Shown: positions 27,507-38,566 of the stretch, in pieces
How the letters are laid out: each line of letters starts with the position of its first letter
Numbering within the stretch: the stretch's first letter is position 1
NCBI RefSeq assembly: GCF_029024925.1
Contig: NZ_CP118962.1
Span: 1,334,001-1,398,000 of the forward strand
Direction: 5' to 3'
Source of the DNA: Enterococcus faecalis
GTDB lineage: Bacteria > Bacillota > Bacilli > Lactobacillales > Enterococcaceae
DNA: 64,000 bases
The notes under the pieces: model-generated
The model's input: the letters and a program-made list of their open reading frames with translations, nothing else
The model's database searches: none
Told to the model about the DNA's origin: nothing
Position numbers and translations under genes: made by a program

Positions 27507-29561
27507 ATGGAATTTACCTTTCTAATCATTGTTTTTGCACTGTCTATTACCTTCTCAAACATATTCAACCGGATTGTTCCCGTCATTCCGCTGCCAATTG
27601 TGCAAATTATTGTAGGCGTTCTAATTGGTTTAACTAAAATGGGGCAGGAAATTGAATTTGAGCCTGAAGTGTTTTTAGTAATGATTATTGCACCGCTTTT
27701 ATTTAGAGAAGGGGAGCTAATCAATCTGAAAGCAATGATGAAAAATTTCGGGATGATTCTTTTCTTGGCCTTTTTTGGTGTGTTAATTACCTTAGTCGGA
27801 GTCGGCTGGACCCTGCATATGATTTTGCCTACTTTACCATTAGCCGCTTGCTTCGCTTTTGGAGCGGCTCTAGGACCAACGGATGCGGTGGCGGTAGGTT
27901 CGTTATCAGGACGAATTGACATTCCTGAACGTTCGATGAACATTTTATCTGGTGAAGGGCTCATTAATGATGCATCAGGCGTTACAGCCTTTCAATTTGC
28001 GTTAGCGGCTTTATTAACGGGGTCATTTTCGCCGGTGGAAGCGGCAGGGACCTTGGTTATTTCCAGTATTGGTGGAGCGGTAGTCGGAATCGTGTTAGTT
28101 CTATTAAAACAGCAAATTGTTCATTTACTTGAAACTGCAGTGGCAAAAGATGTTACAGGCTACTTGTTGATTGAATTACTCTTGCCATTTATTGCTTATT
28201 TAATTTCAGAGTTGATTGGCGTTTCTGGAATTATTGCCGCTGTGATTGCTGGAATTATGCAAGCGTCTAGTTTGAAAAAAGTTTCGCTTTTTGAAGCAGA
28301 GCTGTCAAATGTTGGCGAAAGTATTTGGAGTATGATTGAGTTCACTTTAAATGCCTTAGTTTTCTTATTCTTAGGAATTGAACTTTCTCAAGTGTTTTCG
28401 CCAATTTGGATTGACCAACAATATTCAAACTGGTTCCTACTAATGGTTGTTCTAATTATTAGCGCCGTTGTCTTTTTGATTCGTTTCTTAGCCATTTTCA
28501 GTGTTTACACGCTTCAACATGGCCTTAAGAAAGTTAAAAACGCAATGAATGAAATGCTGATTTTAACTTTTGGCGGTGTTAAAGGAACAGTGAGTTTAGC
28601 CACCATCTTTATTTTGCCAACAGCGATTAACGGCGAGCATTTTAAAGAACGACCGTTATTACTATTCATTACGGCTTGTGTTATTTTGGTGACTCTGATT
28701 GGCGGGATTCTAGTTTTACCATTTTTAACTGATTCAGAGACGGAAGTGGAAAATGAAGAGTCAGTCGAAATTGATTTATTACGTGATGTCATTGATGTCT
28801 TAAAACAGCAAAATGAAGAGAATCCTCGTGGTGAAATGAATGCGGTCATTGAAAATTATCAAGATCGTTTAAAAGAATTGTATACCGAGCAGCTAAGTGC
28901 GGAACGAAAACAAGAAGTGCAAGAGTTGCGGACGTTAATTGTGTCCATTGAACGAGACGGCTTAGAAGAAAGTCTGAAACAAGGAGAAATTAGTGTCAGA
29001 AGTTATCGTATGTATCAACGCTTGATTACACGGATGCAACGGTCGATTGCCAAACAATTATTATCGATTGTAGGCTTTTGGTTATTATTTGCTCGACAAA
29101 TCATTTCGATTCTTTTACATCCTAAGCTATTTTTCAATCGTGGTGAAGCTTCTGAAGAAGAAAAAGAATTACGAAATGAAGAACTAGAAAATATTCGCCA
29201 AGTTTTTCTAAGAAATTCTCAAGTTATTCTGAAGAGTTTAGATAATTTGCGCGGTGTCTATGATGATGATTTAATTGATTTCTTCATTGACGGACGCTTG
29301 GATTTAGCCCATAAGTTTGAAAAAGGCGAATTTATTGATTCGTATATTGTTCATACGGAGACAGACTATGTCAAAGACCTATTATTAGGCTTCCAAGAAG
29401 AACGACGGATGATTGATCATTACGAACAATCTGAACGCATTTCAATTATCGAAGCGAACGAGTTACGAAAAAATGTCAATTTATTAGAGAGTTATTCGAT
29501 TAGCGGCGAAGTGAATAATGTTCCGCTGAAACGATTTGTTAAAAATTTTAATAAAGAATAA
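27507..29561 (+). CDS. CPA1-type Na+(K+)/H+ antiporter with cytoplasmic domain
   Basis: A 684-residue membrane protein. Residues 1-410 carry about 12 hydrophobic segments with the CPA1/NhaP hallmarks: FGAALGPTDAVAVGSLSG (about 119-136) and the ion-binding stretch SGEGLINDASGVTAFQFA with its Asn-Asp. A large charged cytoplasmic C-terminus (about 415-684) is longer than in minimal NhaP proteins and may be regulatory. It likely extrudes Na+ or other monovalent cations in exchange for protons. Whether Na+ or K+ is carried cannot be read from sequence. Confidence 0.9.
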   Translation: MEFTFLIIVFALSITFSNIFNRIVPVIPLPIVQIIVGVLIGLTKMGQEIEFEPEVFLVMIIAPLLFREGELINLKAMMKNFGMILFLAFFGVLITLVGVGWTLHMILPTLPLAACFAFGAALGPTDAVAVGSLSGRIDIPERSMNILSGEGLINDASGVTAFQFALAALLTGSFSPVEAAGTLVISSIGGAVVGIVLVLLKQQIVHLLETAVAKDVTGYLLIELLLPFIAYLISELIGVSGIIAAVIAGIMQASSLKKVSLFEAELSNVGESIWSMIEFTLNALVFLFLGIELSQVFSPIWIDQQYSNWFLLMVVLIISAVVFLIRFLAIFSVYTLQHGLKKVKNAMNEMLILTFGGVKGTVSLATIFILPTAINGEHFKERPLLLFITACVILVTLIGGILVLPFLTDSETEVENEESVEIDLLRDVIDVLKQQNEENPRGEMNAVIENYQDRLKELYTEQLSAERKQEVQELRTLIVSIERDGLEESLKQGEISVRSYRMYQRLITRMQRSIAKQLLSIVGFWLLFARQIISILLHPKLFFNRGEASEEEKELRNEELENIRQVFLRNSQVILKSLDNLRGVYDDDLIDFFIDGRLDLAHKFEKGEFIDSYIVHTETDYVKDLLLGFQEERRMIDHYEQSERISIIEANELRKNVNLLESYSISGEVNNVPLKRFVKNFNKE

Positions 29562-29567
29562 GTAATA

Positions 29568-29614
29568 GTGTATGAGATGAAACCAAGACGATTTTTATCT
29601 CATGCACTTTTTTT
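29568..29614 (+). terminator. Intrinsic terminator
   Basis: GTGTATGAGAT pairs with ATCTCATGCAC across a loop of about 18 nt, then seven Ts. Confidence 0.8.
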
Positions 29615-29665
29615 ATAATCCAATTTTTGATACAATAAGCAAGACCAAAATAGAAGGAGTTGGTA

Positions 29666-31561
29666 GTGTCGGTGAAAGAATTAAAAGTAACAGATTTAAC
29701 CAAAACATATGGGGAAAAAACACTATTTGATCATCTTTCTTTTTTGATTCATGAAAAAGATCGCATTGGTTTAATTGGGATTAACGGCACAGGGAAAACC
29801 AGTTTATTAAATATTATTGCAGGCGTAGATAGCGGTGATGGTGATCTTGCTGCGATTCAGCAGCCAAGTGATTATCAAATTGGGTACCTTTCCCAGAATC
29901 AAACATTTGACGAGAATATTACGATTGCAGAAGCCGTGTTTCAGGGAGACAGCCCGATCATAAAAGCAGTCAAAAATTATGAATTAGCGTTAGCTGCTTT
30001 AAGTGAGAATGGTTTAGACGAAGGGGTTCAAAGACGTTACACGCAAGCAGAAGAAGCCATGAATAAACAAGATGCTTGGACAGCAGATACCAATGCAAAA
30101 ATTATTTTACAAAAATTAGGCATTCCCACATTGGAAAAGAAAATAGGGGAGCTTTCTGGTGGGCAGTTAAAACGAGTAAGCTTGGCGCAAGTCTTAATTG
30201 AAGCGCCTGATTTACTGTTATTGGATGAACCAACGAACCATCTGGATTATGAAACGATTGAATGGCTGGAAAACTTTTTAAATAACTATCGTGGTGCGGT
30301 TTTAATGGTGACCCATGACCGCTACTTTTTAGATCGAGTAACCAATCGGATTTTCGAACTTTCTTTTGGAAAACTGTATGAATACAAAGGAAACTATGAA
30401 ACGTATGTGATGGAAAAAGCCGAACGTGAACGTGTCGCTGTAGAACAAGAAGAAAAAAGAAAACGCCTCTTCAAACAAGAACTTGCATGGATGCGAGCAG
30501 GCGTTCAAGCACGAGGAACGAAACAACAAGCAAGAATTGATCGGTTTCAGGATTTAAAAGAAAACTTGCATCAGGTACAAACCAATGGCACCTTAGAAGC
30601 AGACTTTGCCACGCAGCGTTTAGGGAAAAAAGTTCTGGAAATCAAGGAAGGAAATTATGCCATTGATCATAAACAGCTTTTGAAAGACTTTAATTTACTC
30701 ATTCAAGCAAACGATCGAATTGGCATTACTGGTAAAAACGGTGCAGGCAAATCCACGTTATTAAATATTTTAGCTGGACGCATTCCTTTAGAGAGTGGCC
30801 TATATAGTATCGGTGAAACCGTCCGAATTGGCTATTATACCCAGCAAAACGAAGAAATGGATCCTAATCAACGGATGATTGCTTATTTGCAAGAAGCAGC
30901 AGAAGAAGTGAAACGAAGTGATGGAAGCAGCGTTGGGGTCGCTGAAATGTTAGAGCGCTTTTTATTTCCTCGTTTTATGCATGGCACACTGATTGGCAAA
31001 CTGTCTGGTGGAGAAAAACGCCGGTTATATCTCTTAAAATTATTAATTAGTCAGCCTAACGTGTTATTATTGGATGAGCCAACCAACGATTTGGACATTG
31101 ATACGTTGACCATTTTAGAAGATTATATCCAAACGTTTAAAGGAGCGGTAATTGCGGTTTCTCATGACCGTTATTTCTTGGATAAAACAATGGATAAATT
31201 GTTAGTTTTTCAAGGAAATGGTCAGATCCTATCATTTTATGGCACGATGAGTGAATATTTGGCGAACCAAAAAGAACAAGAAAAGGTCAAAGAAAAACCG
31301 CTCAATAAACCATTAAAAGAAGCATCGACAGAAAAGAAAGAAAAAACAAAGCTGACTTATATGGAACAAAAAGAGTGGGCAACAATTGAAGAAGACATCA
31401 CACAATTAGAAACGAAATTAGAAACATTAACTGAAGAAATGAATCATCAGGGTGATGATTTTGTTCGTTTACAAGAATTGCAAGAAGCAGTAACAGCAAC
31501 GGAACAATTGTTAGAAGAAAAAATGAATCGTTGGGAATACTTGAGTGAATACGCGGATTAA
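29666..31561 (+). CDS. ABC-F family ribosome-associated ATPase (Uup/YfmR type)
   Basis: A soluble tandem-ATPase ABC-F protein of about 631 residues with no membrane domain. It has two nucleotide-binding domains, with Walker [10 protein letters not shown] and GKNGAGKST and signatures LSGGQ and LSGGE; both Walker B motifs keep the catalytic Glu ([20 protein letters not shown]). A linker and a C-terminal coiled coil (about 570-631) are as in Bacillus YfmR and E. coli Uup. Such proteins relieve stalled ribosomes. The extension pattern does not by itself mark it as an antibiotic-resistance type. GTG 29666 fits the GGAG; an in-frame TTG at 29660 lacks spacing. Confidence 0.88.
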   Translation: MSVKELKVTDLTKTYGEKTLFDHLSFLIHEKDRIGLIGINGTGKTSLLNIIAGVDSGDGDLAAIQQPSDYQIGYLSQNQTFDENITIAEAVFQGDSPIIKAVKNYELALAALSENGLDEGVQRRYTQAEEAMNKQDAWTADTNAKIILQKLGIPTLEKKIGELSGGQLKRVSLAQVLIEAPDLLLLDEPTNHLDYETIEWLENFLNNYRGAVLMVTHDRYFLDRVTNRIFELSFGKLYEYKGNYETYVMEKAERERVAVEQEEKRKRLFKQELAWMRAGVQARGTKQQARIDRFQDLKENLHQVQTNGTLEADFATQRLGKKVLEIKEGNYAIDHKQLLKDFNLLIQANDRIGITGKNGAGKSTLLNILAGRIPLESGLYSIGETVRIGYYTQQNEEMDPNQRMIAYLQEAAEEVKRSDGSSVGVAEMLERFLFPRFMHGTLIGKLSGGEKRRLYLLKLLISQPNVLLLDEPTNDLDIDTLTILEDYIQTFKGAVIAVSHDRYFLDKTMDKLLVFQGNGQILSFYGTMSEYLANQKEQEKVKEKPLNKPLKEASTEKKEKTKLTYMEQKEWATIEEDITQLETKLETLTEEMNHQGDDFVRLQELQEAVTATEQLLEEKMNRWEYLSEYAD

Positions 31562-31578
31562 GAGACGGAGGGAATAAG

Positions 31579-32526
31579 ATGGAAGAAGCATACTTAGCGC
31601 TAGGAAAAAAGATTTTAGAAGAAGGTCATTTTAAAGAAGACCGTACAGGAACTGGGACGTATAGTTTATTTGGCTATCAAATGCGTTTTGATTTGGCCAA
31701 AGGATTTCCCTTACTAACAACCAAACGAGTACCGTTTGGCTTGATTAAAAGTGAGTTATTGTGGTTTTTAAAAGGCGACACGAATATTCGCTATTTGTTA
31801 GAGCGAAATAATCATATTTGGGATGAATGGGCGTTCGAACGTTACGTAAAAAGCGCAGATTATCAAGGACCAGACATGACGGATTTTGGGCATCGTGTCT
31901 TACAAGATCCAGCGTTTGCAGAACAATACAAAGAAGAACATCAAAAGTTCTGTGACACCATTTTAAATGATGCAGAGTTTGCAGAAAAATATGGTGAATT
32001 AGGGAATATTTATGGTGCGCAATGGCGTCACTGGGAAACCAAAGATGGTAGCTTTATCGATCAATTAGCTAATGTGATTGAAATGATTAAAACCAATCCT
32101 GATTCTCGTCGTTTAATTGTTTCCGCTTGGAATCCAGAAGATGTGCCTTCAATGGCGTTGCCGCCTTGTCACACTATGTTTCAATTTTATGTAAATGAAG
32201 GAAAATTAAGCTGTCAACTTTATCAGCGCAGTGCCGATGTTTTTTTAGGTGTTCCTTTTAACATTGCAAGCTATGCTTTATTGACACATCTGATTGCACA
32301 TGAAACAGGTTTAGAAGTGGGGGAGTTTGTACACACGCTAGGAGATGCCCACTTATATCAAAATCATGTGGAGCAAATGCAAGAACAATTATCACGAGAA
32401 GTTCGTTCTTTCCCAACGCTCGTTTTGAATCCAGACAAGGCTTCTGTTTTTGATTTTGATATGGAAGATATTAAAGTAGAAGGCTATGACCCACATCCAA
32501 CGATTAAAGCGCCGATTGCCGTATAA
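31579..32526 (+). CDS. thyA: Thymidylate synthase
   Basis: Methylates dUMP to dTMP with methylene-tetrahydrofolate. The protein has 315 residues, longer than the 264 of E. coli because of an insertion at about residues 85-135, usual in lactic acid bacteria. The active-site Cys is in [30 protein letters not shown] and the dUMP-binding [18 protein letters not shown] are intact. It is followed after 17 bp by dihydrofolate reductase, which recycles its dihydrofolate product. Confidence 0.97.
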   Translation: MEEAYLALGKKILEEGHFKEDRTGTGTYSLFGYQMRFDLAKGFPLLTTKRVPFGLIKSELLWFLKGDTNIRYLLERNNHIWDEWAFERYVKSADYQGPDMTDFGHRVLQDPAFAEQYKEEHQKFCDTILNDAEFAEKYGELGNIYGAQWRHWETKDGSFIDQLANVIEMIKTNPDSRRLIVSAWNPEDVPSMALPPCHTMFQFYVNEGKLSCQLYQRSADVFLGVPFNIASYALLTHLIAHETGLEVGEFVHTLGDAHLYQNHVEQMQEQLSREVRSFPTLVLNPDKASVFDFDMEDIKVEGYDPHPTIKAPIAV

Positions 32527-32543
32527 AAAAGGAGAGAGAAGCT

Positions 32544-33038
32544 ATGTTAGCAGCCATTTGGGCCCAAGATGAACAAGGAGTGATTGGTAAAGAAGGCAAA
32601 TTGCCTTGGCATTTACCCAACGACTTGAAATTTTTCAAGGAAAAAACAATTCATAATACATTGGTCTTAGGACGTGCAACTTTCGAAGGCATGGGATGTC
32701 GTCCGTTACCAAATCGAACAACGATTGTTCTTACCAGTAATCCGGATTACCAAGCTGAAGGCGTTTTGGTTATGCATTCCGTAGAGGAAATTCTTGCGTA
32801 TGCTGACAAGTATGAAGGCGTGACCGTTATTGGTGGAGGTTCTGTCGTTTTTAAAGAACTGATTCCCGCATGCGATGTCTTATATCGGACAATGATTCAT
32901 GAAACGTTTGAAGGCGACACTTTCTTTCCAGAAATCGACTGGTCTGTTTGGGAAAAAGTTGCCACTGTTCCCGGCGTCGTGGACGAGAAAAATCTCTATG
33001 CACATGACTATGAAACGTATCATCGAAACGATAAATAA
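32544..33038 (+). CDS. dfrA: Dihydrofolate reductase
   Basis: Reduces dihydrofolate to tetrahydrofolate with NADPH; the target of trimethoprim. The 164-residue protein has the N-terminal LAAIWAQDEQGVIGKEGKLPWHLPNDLKFF pattern in its normal spacing, with substrate-binding Asp26, LGRATFEGMG and the cofactor-loop VIGGGSV. It appears to be the chromosomal housekeeping enzyme given its pairing with thyA; no transfer signature surrounds it. Confidence 0.96.
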   Translation: MLAAIWAQDEQGVIGKEGKLPWHLPNDLKFFKEKTIHNTLVLGRATFEGMGCRPLPNRTTIVLTSNPDYQAEGVLVMHSVEEILAYADKYEGVTVIGGGSVVFKELIPACDVLYRTMIHETFEGDTFFPEIDWSVWEKVATVPGVVDEKNLYAHDYETYHRNDK

Positions 33039-33061
33039 TAAAATGAAGGGAGGCATGAGCA

Positions 33062-34231
33062 ATGCCGACATTGAAAGAAAAAATTATTCAAGAGAGTCAA
33101 CGTTTAGGCATCGATAAAATCGGCTTTACTCATGCTGAACCATTTATTGAATTAGAAGATTCTCTGCATGAACAACGAGAGCGAGGATATAACTCGGGGT
33201 TTGAACATCAAAATGTGGAAGAACGAATTTACCCAGAAAAAACGTTTGAGCATCCTAAAAGTATTATCTCCATTGCTTTAGCTTATCCCACCAAAGCTCA
33301 GGGAAAAATGCCTAGAGATGAAAAGCGTGGCCAATTTGCGCGAGCCTCTTGGGGAATTGACTATCATCACATTTTGCAGGATCGGTTGCAAAAATTAATT
33401 GCTTTTATTGAAGAGCAAGCTGCCACTGAAGCAGAAAAAGAACACTGGCGCTTTCGGCCGCAAGTGGATACTGGCGAATATGTCGACACCGCTGTTGCTC
33501 AGCGGGCGGGTTTAGGATTCATTGGTAAAAATGGTCTACTGATTACCGAAGAATTTGGTTCCTTTGTATATTTAGGTGAGGTGACCACCAACATTCAATT
33601 TGAGCCAGATGAACCTGTTCCAAACGGTTGCGGTGATTGTACTCGTTGTATCACAGGGTGTCCTACAGGGGCTTTGTTAGGGGACGGTCGAATGAATGCT
33701 CAAAAATGTTTGTCTTATCAAACGCAAACAAAAGGCATGATGCCTGAAGAGTATCGGAAAAAAATGCGTAACGTCATTTATGGTTGCGACATTTGTCAGC
33801 TGGTTTGCCCTTATAATAAAGGAAAAGATTTTCATTTTCATGAAGAGATGGAACCAAAGATTGAAGAAGTTTATCCCAAATTGGCACCGTTATTAACTAT
33901 TTCCAATAAAGAATTTAAACAGCAATTCGGACACTTAGCAAGCTCTTGGCGTGGTAAAAAACCATTGCAACGGAATGCTTTAATTGCGTTAGCGAATTTG
34001 GGCGGCCGTGAAGCTATCCCACAAATTATTCTCTGTTTAAATGATCAGCGTCCTGTCATTCGCGGAACAGCTGCTTGGTCGTTAGGTCAGCTCGCAAAAA
34101 GAGAACCCGAGCAAAGTTTAGAAGCTTTAAATTATCTACTTTCTGTAGAAACTGAAGCAGAGGTTATCGAGGAAGCTCAAAAGGCTATTTACTTGTTAAC
34201 AAGCAAAAAAGGAAGCCGCTCAACAGAGTGA
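33062..34231 (+). CDS. queG: Epoxyqueuosine reductase
   Basis: The last step of queuosine tRNA modification: cobalamin- and Fe-S-dependent reduction of epoxyqueuosine. The 389-residue protein has a catalytic N-domain with [26 protein letters not shown], a dicluster ferredoxin domain with two cysteine sets ([15 protein letters not shown] at about 193-207 and [12 protein letters not shown] at about 242-253), and a C-terminal HEAT-like region (about 300-375). It follows dfrA by 23 bp, so thyA-dfrA-queG is likely one unit. Confidence 0.94.
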   Translation: MPTLKEKIIQESQRLGIDKIGFTHAEPFIELEDSLHEQRERGYNSGFEHQNVEERIYPEKTFEHPKSIISIALAYPTKAQGKMPRDEKRGQFARASWGIDYHHILQDRLQKLIAFIEEQAATEAEKEHWRFRPQVDTGEYVDTAVAQRAGLGFIGKNGLLITEEFGSFVYLGEVTTNIQFEPDEPVPNGCGDCTRCITGCPTGALLGDGRMNAQKCLSYQTQTKGMMPEEYRKKMRNVIYGCDICQLVCPYNKGKDFHFHEEMEPKIEEVYPKLAPLLTISNKEFKQQFGHLASSWRGKKPLQRNALIALANLGGREAIPQIILCLNDQRPVIRGTAAWSLGQLAKREPEQSLEALNYLLSVETEAEVIEEAQKAIYLLTSKKGSRSTE

Positions 34232-34243
34232 CTTCCTTTTTTT
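34205..34243. terminator. Bidirectional intrinsic terminator
   Basis: AAAAAAGGAAG pairs with CTTCCTTTTTT between convergent queG and lexA; its left arm is within the last codons of queG. Confidence 0.8.
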
Positions 34244-34244
34244 A

Positions 34245-34874
34245 TTAAATATGATTGCGATATAAACCAACAACTTTACCTAAAATTGTAACGTTATCTA
34301 AAAGAATAGGCGCTAATGCATCATTTTCAGGCTGCAAGCGGATATGATCTACTTCTCGGAAGAATCGTTTACAGGTTGCTTCATCTTCATCGGTCATTGC
34401 GATTACGATGTCGCCATTATTGGCATTCGATTGCTTACGAACAATCACTTGGTCGCCATCTAGAATACCTGCGTTAATCATACTTTCTCCTCGAATCATC
34501 AACATAAATAAAGCATTTTCTTCTGTACGTAAATCAGGAGGTAACGGGAAGAAATCTGATGCTTCTTCCACCGCTAAAATTGGTTCACCAGCAGTTACGA
34601 CACCTAACATCGGAATAGTTGTCGGCTGAATTCCGATCTTTTCCAAGCCTTCTGGTGTTAATTCGATTGCTCGCGGTTTTGTTGGGTCACGTAAGATTAG
34701 ACCCTTTTTTTCAAGACGAGCTAAATGTCCGTGAACGGTAGAAGTTGAGGATAAATCAACAGCCTTCCCAATTTCGCGAACGGTTGGCGGATAGCCCTTT
34801 AATTCGACTTGTTCGTATATATATTTAAGTACTTCTAATTGTCTTGTTTCTGTACGTTTCGCCAAAACCCGCAC
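34245..34874 (-). CDS. lexA: SOS repressor LexA
   Basis: A repressor of the DNA-damage regulon that self-cleaves with RecA. The 209-residue protein has an N-terminal winged helix (residues 1-70, [27 protein letters not shown]), the Ala-Gly cleavage site in GVVTAGEPI, catalytic Ser in [10 protein letters not shown] and Lys in [10 protein letters not shown] LexA-box-like sequence lies about 48 bp upstream of its start. Divergent from ynzC; Bacillus has ynzC near lexA too, but yneA and yneB are not seen here. Confidence 0.96.
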   Translation of the reverse strand: MRVLAKRTETRQLEVLKYIYEQVELKGYPPTVREIGKAVDLSSTSTVHGHLARLEKKGLILRDPTKPRAIELTPEGLEKIGIQPTTIPMLGVVTAGEPILAVEEASDFFPLPPDLRTEENALFMLMIRGESMINAGILDGDQVIVRKQSNANNGDIVIAMTDEDEATCKRFFREVDHIRLQPENDALAPILLDNVTILGKVVGLYRNHI

Positions 34875-34921
34875 CTTCTTTCAATTGATAAAATTAGTGT
34901 ACCATAAAATGCGAACGAAAT

Positions 34922-34935
34922 CAAACAAGCGTTCG
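34922..34935. promoter_or_regulatory. Candidate LexA operator
   Basis: CAAACAAGCGTTCG differs at one position from the Gram-positive SOS box CGAACNNNNGTTCG. It lies in the lexA-ynzC intergenic region, where autoregulation of lexA is expected. Confidence 0.6.
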
Positions 34936-34957
34936 TGTTTTATAAATATCAGAATAT

Positions 34958-34986
34958 AGTTGTTTTTTTAAGGCAGTTCTTATAAT
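34958..34986 (+). promoter_or_regulatory. Predicted promoter of the ynzC-like gene
   Basis: A consensus -10 TATAAT (34981-34986) with a weak -35 TAGTTG (34958-34963) at 17 bp. The -35 is 22 bp past the LexA-box-like site, so the gene might be SOS-linked. Confidence 0.45.
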
Positions 34987-35015
34987 ATAGACAGTGAGAG
35001 TAAGGAGGGATTTTG

Positions 35016-35258
35016 ATGTTATCGAAAGAAAAAATTGCCCGTATAAATGAATTAGCGAATAAAGCAAAAGTGGAAGAACTTAGTGCGAAAGAAAAAGTCG
35101 AACAACAAGAATTACGTAAAGAGTATTTAGAAGCATTTCGTGGAGGGATGCGTCACCATATCGAAGGAATGAAGGTCGTGGATCAAGAAGGGACCGATGT
35201 GACTCCTGAAAAACTAAAAAAAATTCAGCGTGAAAAAGGACTTCACAACAGAAAGTAA
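35016..35258 (+). CDS. DUF896 / UPF0291 family protein (YnzC-like)
   Basis: An 80-residue protein that starts [31 protein letters not shown], the characteristic two-helix hairpin of DUF896. It has a family-typical RxEYLxxFR motif ([24 protein letters not shown]) and a basic C-terminus. Function is not established for the family, though a Bacillus relative is part of the SOS locus. ATG 35016 follows AAGGAGG; the TTG one codon earlier is less likely. Confidence 0.9.
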   Translation: MLSKEKIARINELANKAKVEELSAKEKVEQQELRKEYLEAFRGGMRHHIEGMKVVDQEGTDVTPEKLKKIQREKGLHNRK

Positions 35259-35329
35259 TTGCTTTCATTGTCGAAATAAGCTACACTATGAATAAAGGTA
35301 AAAAAAACCTAAATTAGGAGATGATTTTT

Positions 35330-37324
35330 TTGTTTGACAAGACAGATCAATTGGGCGTTAATACAATCCGGACATTAAGTATTGAAGCCGTACAAAAAGC
35401 GAACTCAGGACATCCTGGTTTACCAATGGGTGCTGCCCCAATGGCGTATGCACTTTGGACAAAACATTTAAAGGTGAACCCAACAACTTCTAGAAACTGG
35501 GTTGATCGTGATCGTTTTGTACTTTCAGCAGGCCACGGCTCTGCAATGTTGTACAGCTTATTACATCTATCAGGATACAACGTAACAATTGACGATTTGA
35601 AAAATTTCCGTCAATGGGATAGTAAAACACCAGGGCATCCAGAAGTGCACCACACAGATGGTGTTGAAGCAACAACAGGACCTCTAGGACAAGGGATTGC
35701 TATGGCTGTTGGTATGGCAATGGCTGAAGCGCATTTAGCTGCAACTTATAATCGTGATAGTTTCCCTATTATGGATCATTATACGTACGCAATTTGTGGT
35801 GACGGCGATTTAATGGAAGGTGTTTCTCAAGAAGCAAGTTCAATGGCTGGTCATATGAAATTAGGTAAATTAATTGTCTTGTACGATTCAAATGACATCT
35901 CATTAGATGGACCAACTTCTAAAGCCTTTACTGAAAATGTTGGGGCTCGTTATGAAGCATACGGATGGCAACATATTTTAGTTAAAGACGGCAATGATTT
36001 AGATGAAATAGAGGCTGCGATTGAAGCGGCTAAAGCTGAAACAGATAAACCAACACTGATTGAAGTTAAAACAGTCATCGGTTACGGAGCACCAAAAGAA
36101 GGAACATCTTCCGTTCACGGCGCGCCAATTGGTGAAGAGGGCATTACAGCGGCTAAAGCTGTTTATGGTTGGGAATATCCTGACTTTACTGTGCCAGAGG
36201 AAGTCGCTGCTCGTTTTAAAGAAACGATGATTGACGAAGGCCAAAAAGCTGAAGAGGCTTGGAATGAGATGTTTAAGAACTATGAACATGCGCATCCAGA
36301 ATTAGCCAAACAATTTAAAGAAGCTTTTGCCAACCAATTACCTGAAGGTTGGGAACAAGAATTACCTAAATATGAACTAGGAACAAGTGCCGCAAGTCGT
36401 GTAACAAGTAAAGAAACGATTCAAGCTATTTCAAAAGTTGTTCCAAGTTTCTGGGGCGGTTCAGCTGATTTATCTGCCTCAAATAATACAATGGTTGCTG
36501 CAGAAAAAGATTTCGAACCTGGTCAATACGAAGGCCGTAATATTTGGTTTGGTGTTCGCGAATTTGCAATGGCTGCAGCAATGAACGGGATTCAATTACA
36601 CGGTGGTAGCCATGTTTATGGCGGAACATTCTTCGTCTTTACTGACTACTTACGTCCAGCAATCCGTTTAGCCGCTTTACAAAAAGTTCCTGTAACTTAC
36701 GTCTTAACGCATGACTCTGTTGCGGTGGGTGAAGATGGGCCAACACACGAACCAATTGAGCAATTAGCAAGTGTTCGTTGCATTCCAAATGTTCATGTGA
36801 TTCGTCCAGCAGACGGCAATGAAACTGTTGCTGCTTGGAAAATTGCTATGAATTCTACGGAAACACCAACTATTTTAGTTCTAAGTCGTCAAAACTTACC
36901 TGTTTTAGAAGGAACGTTAGAACACGCTTCTGATTCTGTTCAAAAAGGTGCTTATGTATTGTCACCACAAAAAGGTGAACAACCAGCAGGGATTTTAATT
37001 GCGACTGGTTCTGAAGTAAATCTAGCAGTGGAAGCACAAGCTAAATTAGCGGAAGAAGGCATCGATGTATCTGTCGTGTCAATGCCAAGTTTTGATTTAT
37101 TTGAAAAACAATCTGCTGAATATAAAGAAAGTGTGTTACCTAAAGCTGTGACAAAACGTGTGGCGATTGAAGCTGCAGCAAGCTTTGGTTGGGAACGCTA
37201 TGTAGGAACAGAAGGCAAAACAATCACAATTGATCACTTCGGCGCTTCTGCACCTGGCGGTCTAGTTCTTGAAAAATTCGGCTTTACTCCTGAAAATGTG
37301 GTTAATACCTATAAATCACTATAA
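35330..37324 (+). CDS. tkt: Transketolase
   Basis: A thiamine diphosphate enzyme of the non-oxidative pentose phosphate branch; supplies erythrose 4-phosphate for the aro pathway. About 664 residues. Visible: [20 protein letters not shown], the ThDP motif GDGDLMEG...SNDISLDG, ALxxxPV region [30 protein letters not shown], and HFGASAPGG. Start: TTG 35330 is 9 nt from AGGAG, whereas ATG 35321 directly abuts it, so TTG is preferred. Confidence 0.95.
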   Translation: MFDKTDQLGVNTIRTLSIEAVQKANSGHPGLPMGAAPMAYALWTKHLKVNPTTSRNWVDRDRFVLSAGHGSAMLYSLLHLSGYNVTIDDLKNFRQWDSKTPGHPEVHHTDGVEATTGPLGQGIAMAVGMAMAEAHLAATYNRDSFPIMDHYTYAICGDGDLMEGVSQEASSMAGHMKLGKLIVLYDSNDISLDGPTSKAFTENVGARYEAYGWQHILVKDGNDLDEIEAAIEAAKAETDKPTLIEVKTVIGYGAPKEGTSSVHGAPIGEEGITAAKAVYGWEYPDFTVPEEVAARFKETMIDEGQKAEEAWNEMFKNYEHAHPELAKQFKEAFANQLPEGWEQELPKYELGTSAASRVTSKETIQAISKVVPSFWGGSADLSASNNTMVAAEKDFEPGQYEGRNIWFGVREFAMAAAMNGIQLHGGSHVYGGTFFVFTDYLRPAIRLAALQKVPVTYVLTHDSVAVGEDGPTHEPIEQLASVRCIPNVHVIRPADGNETVAAWKIAMNSTETPTILVLSRQNLPVLEGTLEHASDSVQKGAYVLSPQKGEQPAGILIATGSEVNLAVEAQAKLAEEGIDVSVVSMPSFDLFEKQSAEYKESVLPKAVTKRVAIEAAASFGWERYVGTEGKTITIDHFGASAPGGLVLEKFGFTPENVVNTYKSL

Positions 37325-37333
37325 ATAAACATT

Positions 37334-37372
37334 AAAAAACCTGAATGCTTGTGATAGCATTCAGGTTTTTTT
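37334..37372. terminator. Bidirectional intrinsic terminator
   Basis: AAAAAACCTGAATGCT pairs with AGCATTCAGGTTTTTT around a 6-nt loop, between convergent genes. Confidence 0.92.
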
Positions 37373-37375
37373 GCT

Positions 37376-38566
37376 TCATTTCTTTTTGGGAGCAAAGAGC
37401 ATAAAGTGAAAAAATAATGCGAACAATTGGAACCCAATACCAGTTAAAGTAACACCAGACCAACCATAGTTTTGCCACATTAATGTACCAATCAATGAAC
37501 CCAGTGAACCGCCGATGAAATAGAAAAACATAAAGACGGTATTGTTACGATTGCTGGCTTCTTCTCCCAAATTTTGGACGCGTGTTTGATTGGCTACTTG
37601 CCCAAATTGAGTACCGATATCTAAAACAATAATTGCTAAGATTAGTAAGACCACATGTGTTCCACCTAGAAAAAGTAAGATAAAACTACCGAACTGCATC
37701 AACAGGCCAATCAAAACAATCTTCCGCTCTGGATAATAATCGGATAGACGACCAATGATGGGTGCTACGAATGCTCCCGATAAACCAAAAATTGCTAAAA
37801 TACCGACTTCTTTCGGTCCCCAATAATAAGCTGGACTACTAACAAAGAAAATTAATGTAGACCAAAAGATTGAAAAGGTTGCAAACATAAAAAAGCCATT
37901 GACAGTTGCTTCTCTTAACAAAGGTTGCGATTTGATTAGCTTAGGAAGACTTTTCAAAGAACCTAAATAAGTTAATCGATTTGAAGTTTGAGTATGTATC
38001 ACTGTTTTGGGCAATTTTAATTGAAGTAGAACGACCAATGCTAACACGAATATTACGGCGATTAGGTAGACTGTTCGCCAAGAAGCTGCACTAGCAATGA
38101 AACCCGAGATCGTTCGAGACAATAAAATTCCTGTCAATAGTCCGCCCAGCATTCGACCTGTTACTTTACCACGGTTCGCTGGTCCCGCCATGACCGCAGC
38201 ATAAGGAATAATAATTTGGGCGACAATAGAGAGCAACCCGATAAAAAAAGAAGAGAGTGCAAAAAGGAAAAAACTTGGTGCAAAAAACGCAGCACTTAGA
38301 GACAGCGAGGAGAGCGCGGCTACTCGAATGATTAATTTGCGACGATCAACGACATCGCCTAATGGAACAAGAAAAAGTAAGCCTAGCGCATAGCCTAATT
38401 GGGTCAGCATAGTAACAAAACCAATAGAACCAATACTGACTTGAAAGGCCTGAGCAATTTGGGTGCCAATTGGTTGAATATAATACATATTGGCGACCAC
38501 GACCCCGCAAGTTAACGCTAATAAAAACGTCACTTGATTTGTTAAACCCGATTGTTGTTTCTTCAT
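37376..38566 (-). CDS. Major facilitator superfamily permease
   Basis: A 396-residue membrane protein with about 12 hydrophobic segments. The MFS loop 2-3 motif appears as GDVVDRRKLII (about residues 70-80), with a related GRLSDYYPERKIVL between segments 8 and 9. The N-terminal MYYIQPIGTQIAQAF pattern resembles the YnfM-like drug/metabolite exporters. Substrate unknown. It converges on tkt and is followed upstream by a 354-bp gap. Confidence 0.85.
   Translation of the reverse strand: MKKQQSGLTNQVTFLLALTCGVVVANMYYIQPIGTQIAQAFQVSIGSIGFVTMLTQLGYALGLLFLVPLGDVVDRRKLIIRVAALSSLSLSAAFFAPSFFLFALSSFFIGLLSIVAQIIIPYAAVMAGPANRGKVTGRMLGGLLTGILLSRTISGFIASAASWRTVYLIAVIFVLALVVLLQLKLPKTVIHTQTSNRLTYLGSLKSLPKLIKSQPLLREATVNGFFMFATFSIFWSTLIFFVSSPAYYWGPKEVGILAIFGLSGAFVAPIIGRLSDYYPERKIVLIGLLMQFGSFILLFLGGTHVVLLILAIIVLDIGTQFGQVANQTRVQNLGEEASNRNNTVFMFFYFIGGSLGSLIGTLMWQNYGWSGVTLTGIGFQLFALFFHFMLFAPKKK

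Noticed and set aside
27473-27964. A 163-codon open frame antisense to the antiporter gene
   Set aside because: No RBS, low-complexity composition, and full overlap with a conserved membrane protein gene.
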